NCBI RefSeq assembly: GCF_047971185.1
Contig: NZ_JBKDZH010000109.1
Location: forward strand, 1 to 64,000
DNA length: 64,000 nucleotides
Origin: Kluyvera sp047971185
GTDB lineage: Bacteria > Pseudomonadota > Gammaproteobacteria > Enterobacterales > Enterobacteriaceae
Reading direction: 5' to 3'
Shown here: positions 61,649 to 64,000 of the stretch, piece after piece
How the letters are laid out: each line of letters starts with the position of its first letter
Numbering within the stretch: position 1 is the first letter of the stretch
Made by a program: the position numbers and the translations under genes
The notes under the pieces: generated by a model
What the model saw: only the letters and a program-made list of their open reading frames with translations
What the model was told of the DNA's origin: nothing
Databases searched by the model: none

Positions 61649-62953
61649 ATGAAATTTCCCGGTAAACGCAAATCTAAACATTACTTCCCCGTCAACGCGC
61701 GCGATCCGCTGCTCCAGCAGATTCAACCTGAAAGTGAAACCAGCACCGCGTGGGTTGTTGGTATCGACCAGACGCTGGTGGATATTGAAGCCAGAGTCGA
61801 CGATGCGTTTATTCAGCGCTACGGTTTGAGCGCCGGGCATTCGCTGGTGATTGAGGACGATGTCGCGGAAGCGCTGTACCAGGAGCTGGTGCACGAAAAT
61901 CTGATTACCCATCAGTTTGCCGGTGGCACCATCGGCAACACCATGCACAACTATTCGGTGCTGGCGGACGACCGTTCGGTGCTGCTGGGCGTCATGTGCA
62001 GCAACATTGAAATTGGCGGCTATGCCTACCGTTACCTGTGTAATACCTCCAGCCGTACCGATCTTAACCATTTACAGGGCGTTGATGGGCCGATTGGCCG
62101 CTGCTTCACGCTGATTAGCGACAGCGGCGAGCGTACTTTTGCCATTAGCCCGGGTCATATGAATAAGCTGCGCCCGGAAAGCGTACCGGAATCGGTGATT
62201 GCCGGCGCCTCCGCGCTGGTTTTGACCTCCTACCTGGTGCGCTGTAAGCCTGGCGAGCCGATGCCGGACGCCACCATGCAGGCCATTGCCTACGCGAAAA
62301 AACACGACGTACCGGTGGTGCTGACGCTGGGGACGAAGTTTGTGATCGCCGATAGCCCGGAATGGTGGCAGAGCTTTATCAAAGATCACGTGTCGATTCT
62401 GGCGATGAATGAAGAAGAGGCGGAAGCGCTGACCGGCCTGAGCGACCCGTTACAGGCGGCGGATAAAGCGCTGAACTGGGTGGATCTGGTGCTGTGCACC
62501 GCCGGGCCGACCGGGCTGTATATGGCGGGCTTTACCGAGGATGAAGCGAAGCGTAAAACCCAGCATCCGCTGCTGCCGGGGGCGATCGCCGAGTTTAACC
62601 AGTACGAATTCAGCCGCGCGGTGCGCTACAAGGATTGCCAGCAGCCGCTGCGCATCTACTCGCATATCGCGCCGTTTATGGGCGGGCCAGAGAAGATTAT
62701 GAACACCAACGGCGCGGGTGACGGCGCGCTGGCAGCGCTGCTGCACGATATCACCGCCAACGCCTACCATCGCAGCAATGTGCCGAACTCCAGCAAGCAT
62801 CAGCATAGCTGGCTGACCTACTCGTCGCTGGCGCAGGTGTGTAAGTATGCTAACCGCGTAAGTTATCAGGTGCTGAACCAGCATTCGCCGCGTCTGACGC
62901 GCGGCCTGCCGGAGAAGGAAGATAGCCTCGAAGAGGCGTACTGGGAGCGTTAA
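61649..62953 (+). CDS. gsk: Inosine-guanosine kinase
   Basis: 434 residues from ATG 61649 (MKFPGKRKSKHYFPVNARDPL), as in E. coli. A PfkB/ribokinase-fold protein with the anion-hole and catalytic Asp motif NTNGAGDGALAALLHD near the C-terminal third. It phosphorylates inosine and guanosine in purine salvage. It lies 63 nt after hemH and may share its transcript. Confidence 0.96.
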   Translation: MKFPGKRKSKHYFPVNARDPLLQQIQPESETSTAWVVGIDQTLVDIEARVDDAFIQRYGLSAGHSLVIEDDVAEALYQELVHENLITHQFAGGTIGNTMHNYSVLADDRSVLLGVMCSNIEIGGYAYRYLCNTSSRTDLNHLQGVDGPIGRCFTLISDSGERTFAISPGHMNKLRPESVPESVIAGASALVLTSYLVRCKPGEPMPDATMQAIAYAKKHDVPVVLTLGTKFVIADSPEWWQSFIKDHVSILAMNEEEAEALTGLSDPLQAADKALNWVDLVLCTAGPTGLYMAGFTEDEAKRKTQHPLLPGAIAEFNQYEFSRAVRYKDCQQPLRIYSHIAPFMGGPEKIMNTNGAGDGALAALLHDITANAYHRSNVPNSSKHQHSWLTYSSLAQVCKYANRVSYQVLNQHSPRLTRGLPEKEDSLEEAYWER

Positions 62954-62966
62954 TTCGCGCGTTGTG

Positions 62967-63048
62967 GTCCCGGGGTCGCTTGCGCTCGCCCGGGCTACGG
63001 TCTTCAAATGTGCGTGATGTAGCCCGGCCGAGCGTCGCGACGCCGGGA
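62967..63048. repeat. REP pair (BIME) between gsk and ybaL
   Basis: Unit 1 (62967-62999, core TCCCGGGGTCGCTTGCGCTC) and inverted unit 2 (63019-63048, core GTAGCCCGGCCGAGCG). Unit 1 repeats, inverted, the sequence at 15707-15730. It sits between convergent genes. Confidence 0.82.
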
Positions 63049-63058
63049 TCTCGCCGGA

Positions 63059-64000
63059 TTAGCCGCTAACCGCCTCTTTCAACGGCGGATCGCTCAACAA
63101 CCCGAGCATGGTTTTTGCTATCTCACGCTCACCCATCACCACTTCGTTAGCGCCGCGCTCGCTGATATACGCCACTTCATCGTCGTAATGCGCGCGAGCG
63201 ATAATCTCCAGATGCGGACACTTCTCGCGGGCGCTGGCGACGATTTCCCCGGCTTCATAGCCGTTTGGAATGGTCAGCAGCAGCCAGCGGGCGCAGTCGA
63301 GGTGCGCCAGCGCCATAATTTCTTCGTTGGCGGCGTTGCCCAGCACGGCGCGAATACCGCGCTCGCGCAGTTCATCCACGCGGGTGCGCGAGGTTTCAAT
63401 CACCACCAGCGGGATACCCTGGGCCATCAGCTTCTCGCCCAGCAGGCTGCCTACCCGGCCATAGCCGACCAGCAGCGCGTGGTTGCAGATATCCACCGGA
63501 ATTTGTTTCTCATCTTCCAGCGCCTCTTCCAGCGTCTGCTCCTCAAGGGTTTCCGTTCTCTCGAGGTATTTCTCCAGCAGGGTGAACAGCACCGGGTTAA
63601 GCATAATCGACAGGATTGCGCCAGCCAGCACCAGGTTTTGCCCGGCCTGTGGCAGCAGATCCAGCGCCATGCCCAGACCGGCCAGGATGAAGGCGAATTC
63701 ACCAATCTGCGCGAGGCTGGTGGCGATGGTCAGCGCGGTGCGCTGGGAGTGGCCGAACAGGCGCACCAGGCCGAACGCCGCCAGCGACTTACCAAAGATG
63801 ATAATCGCCAGCGTTGCCAGCACCGCCAGCGGCTGCTCGATTAGAATCAGCGGATCAAACAGCATCCCAACGGAGACAAAGAACAGTACCGCAAACGCAT
63901 CGCGCAGCGGCAGGGTATCGTGCGCCGCGCGGTGGCTAAGTTCGGACTCGTTCAGCACCATTCCGGCGAAGAACGCGCCGAGCGCAAAGGAGACGTCAAA
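63059..64000 (-). CDS. ybaL: YbaL family cation:proton antiporter (partial, 5' end off window)
   Basis: The reverse-strand frame stays open through the right edge; about 313 C-terminal residues of the ~558-residue family are visible. The visible part has CPA2-type membrane helices (AGMVLNESELSHRAAHDTLPLRDAF, FGKSLAAFGLVRLFGHSQRTA). A TrkA-N/RCK domain follows with the nucleotide-binding HALLVGYGRVGSLLGEKL and an acidic partner in VIETSRTRVDELRERG. It belongs to the KefB/KefC-like monovalent cation:H+ antiporters; its ion and effector are not established. An ATG at 63961 is internal, not the start. Confidence 0.95.
   Translation of the reverse strand, partial: FDVSFALGAFFAGMVLNESELSHRAAHDTLPLRDAFAVLFFVSVGMLFDPLILIEQPLAVLATLAIIIFGKSLAAFGLVRLFGHSQRTALTIATSLAQIGEFAFILAGLGMALDLLPQAGQNLVLAGAILSIMLNPVLFTLLEKYLERTETLEEQTLEEALEDEKQIPVDICNHALLVGYGRVGSLLGEKLMAQGIPLVVIETSRTRVDELRERGIRAVLGNAANEEIMALAHLDCARWLLLTIPNGYEAGEIVASAREKCPHLEIIARAHYDDEVAYISERGANEVVMGEREIAKTMLGLLSDPPLKEAVSG

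Overview
The window is a 64 kb piece of an enterobacterial chromosome (about 55-57% GC by eye). Gene content and order follow the Escherichia coli 10-11 minute region closely: cyoBA, ampG, yajG, bolA, tig, clpPX, lon, hupB, ppiD, ybaV, fadM, queC, ybaE, cof, decR, mdlAB, glnK-amtB, tesB, ybaY, atl, ffs, pdeB, ylaC, maa, hha-tomB, acrAB/acrR, mscK, rsmS-priC, ybaN, apt, dnaX-ybaB-recR, htpG, adk, hemH, gsk, ybaL. Protein divergence, the absence of aes between hemH and gsk, and the extra genes point to a Klebsiella/Raoultella/Kluyvera/Enterobacter-like member of the Enterobacteriaceae rather than E. coli itself. I cannot fix the genus.

Layout. 1-5 kb: left-running cytochrome bo3 oxidase (cyoB cut by the edge), muropeptide permease and yajG. 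5-15 kb: right-running bolA and the protein-quality-control block tig, clpPX, lon, hupB, ppiD, with readable heat-shock promoters before clpP and lon. 15-28 kb: fadM, queC, ybaE, cof, a divergent cysteine-catabolism pair (CcdA-like PLP enzyme/DecR), the ABC exporter mdlAB, the sigma54/NtrC-controlled glnK-amtB, tesB, ybaY and an alkyltransferase-like gene, then the 4.5S SRP RNA gene ffs. 28.5-40.6 kb: accessory blocks inserted into the conserved backbone. These are an unrecognised two-gene unit with a ribbon-helix-helix-like first protein, a MocR regulator with a YczE-type membrane protein, rcnA/rcnR (Ni/Co efflux), pdeB, a methionine-type ABC transporter with a 2-oxoglutarate oxygenase preceded by a cysteine-run upstream ORF, the Zur-boxed alternative ribosomal proteins L31B/L36B, and a GNAT acetyltransferase opposite a second MocR regulator. 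40.6-48 kb: ylaC, maa, hha-tomB, acrB-acrA and acrR. 48-64 kb: mscK, an Rpn-type nuclease gene with a probable internal antitoxin start, rsmS-priC, ybaN, apt, dnaX-ybaB-recR, htpG, adk, hemH, gsk and ybaL (cut by the right edge).

Functional threads. Heat-shock proteostasis (clpP, lon and htpG share sigma32-type promoters), nitrogen sensing (GlnK-AmtB), metal homeostasis (RcnAR, Zur-type L31B/L36B), sulfur metabolism (DecR/CcdA, the MetNIQ-like operon with its cysteine-run upstream ORF) and envelope efflux/mechanosensing (AcrAB, MdlAB, MscK) are all represented. REP-type palindromes separate many transcription units.

The observations most worth checking are: (1) the upstream ORF starting MQRCCC before the oxygenase-MetQNI operon; (2) dnaX, whose position homologous to the usual ATG reads AAG; (3) a well-placed internal ribosome-binding site and ATG inside the rpn gene; (4) the RHH-like bicistron next to ffs; and (5) several clean palindromic operators (before fadM, maa, decR, yczE and rpmE2).
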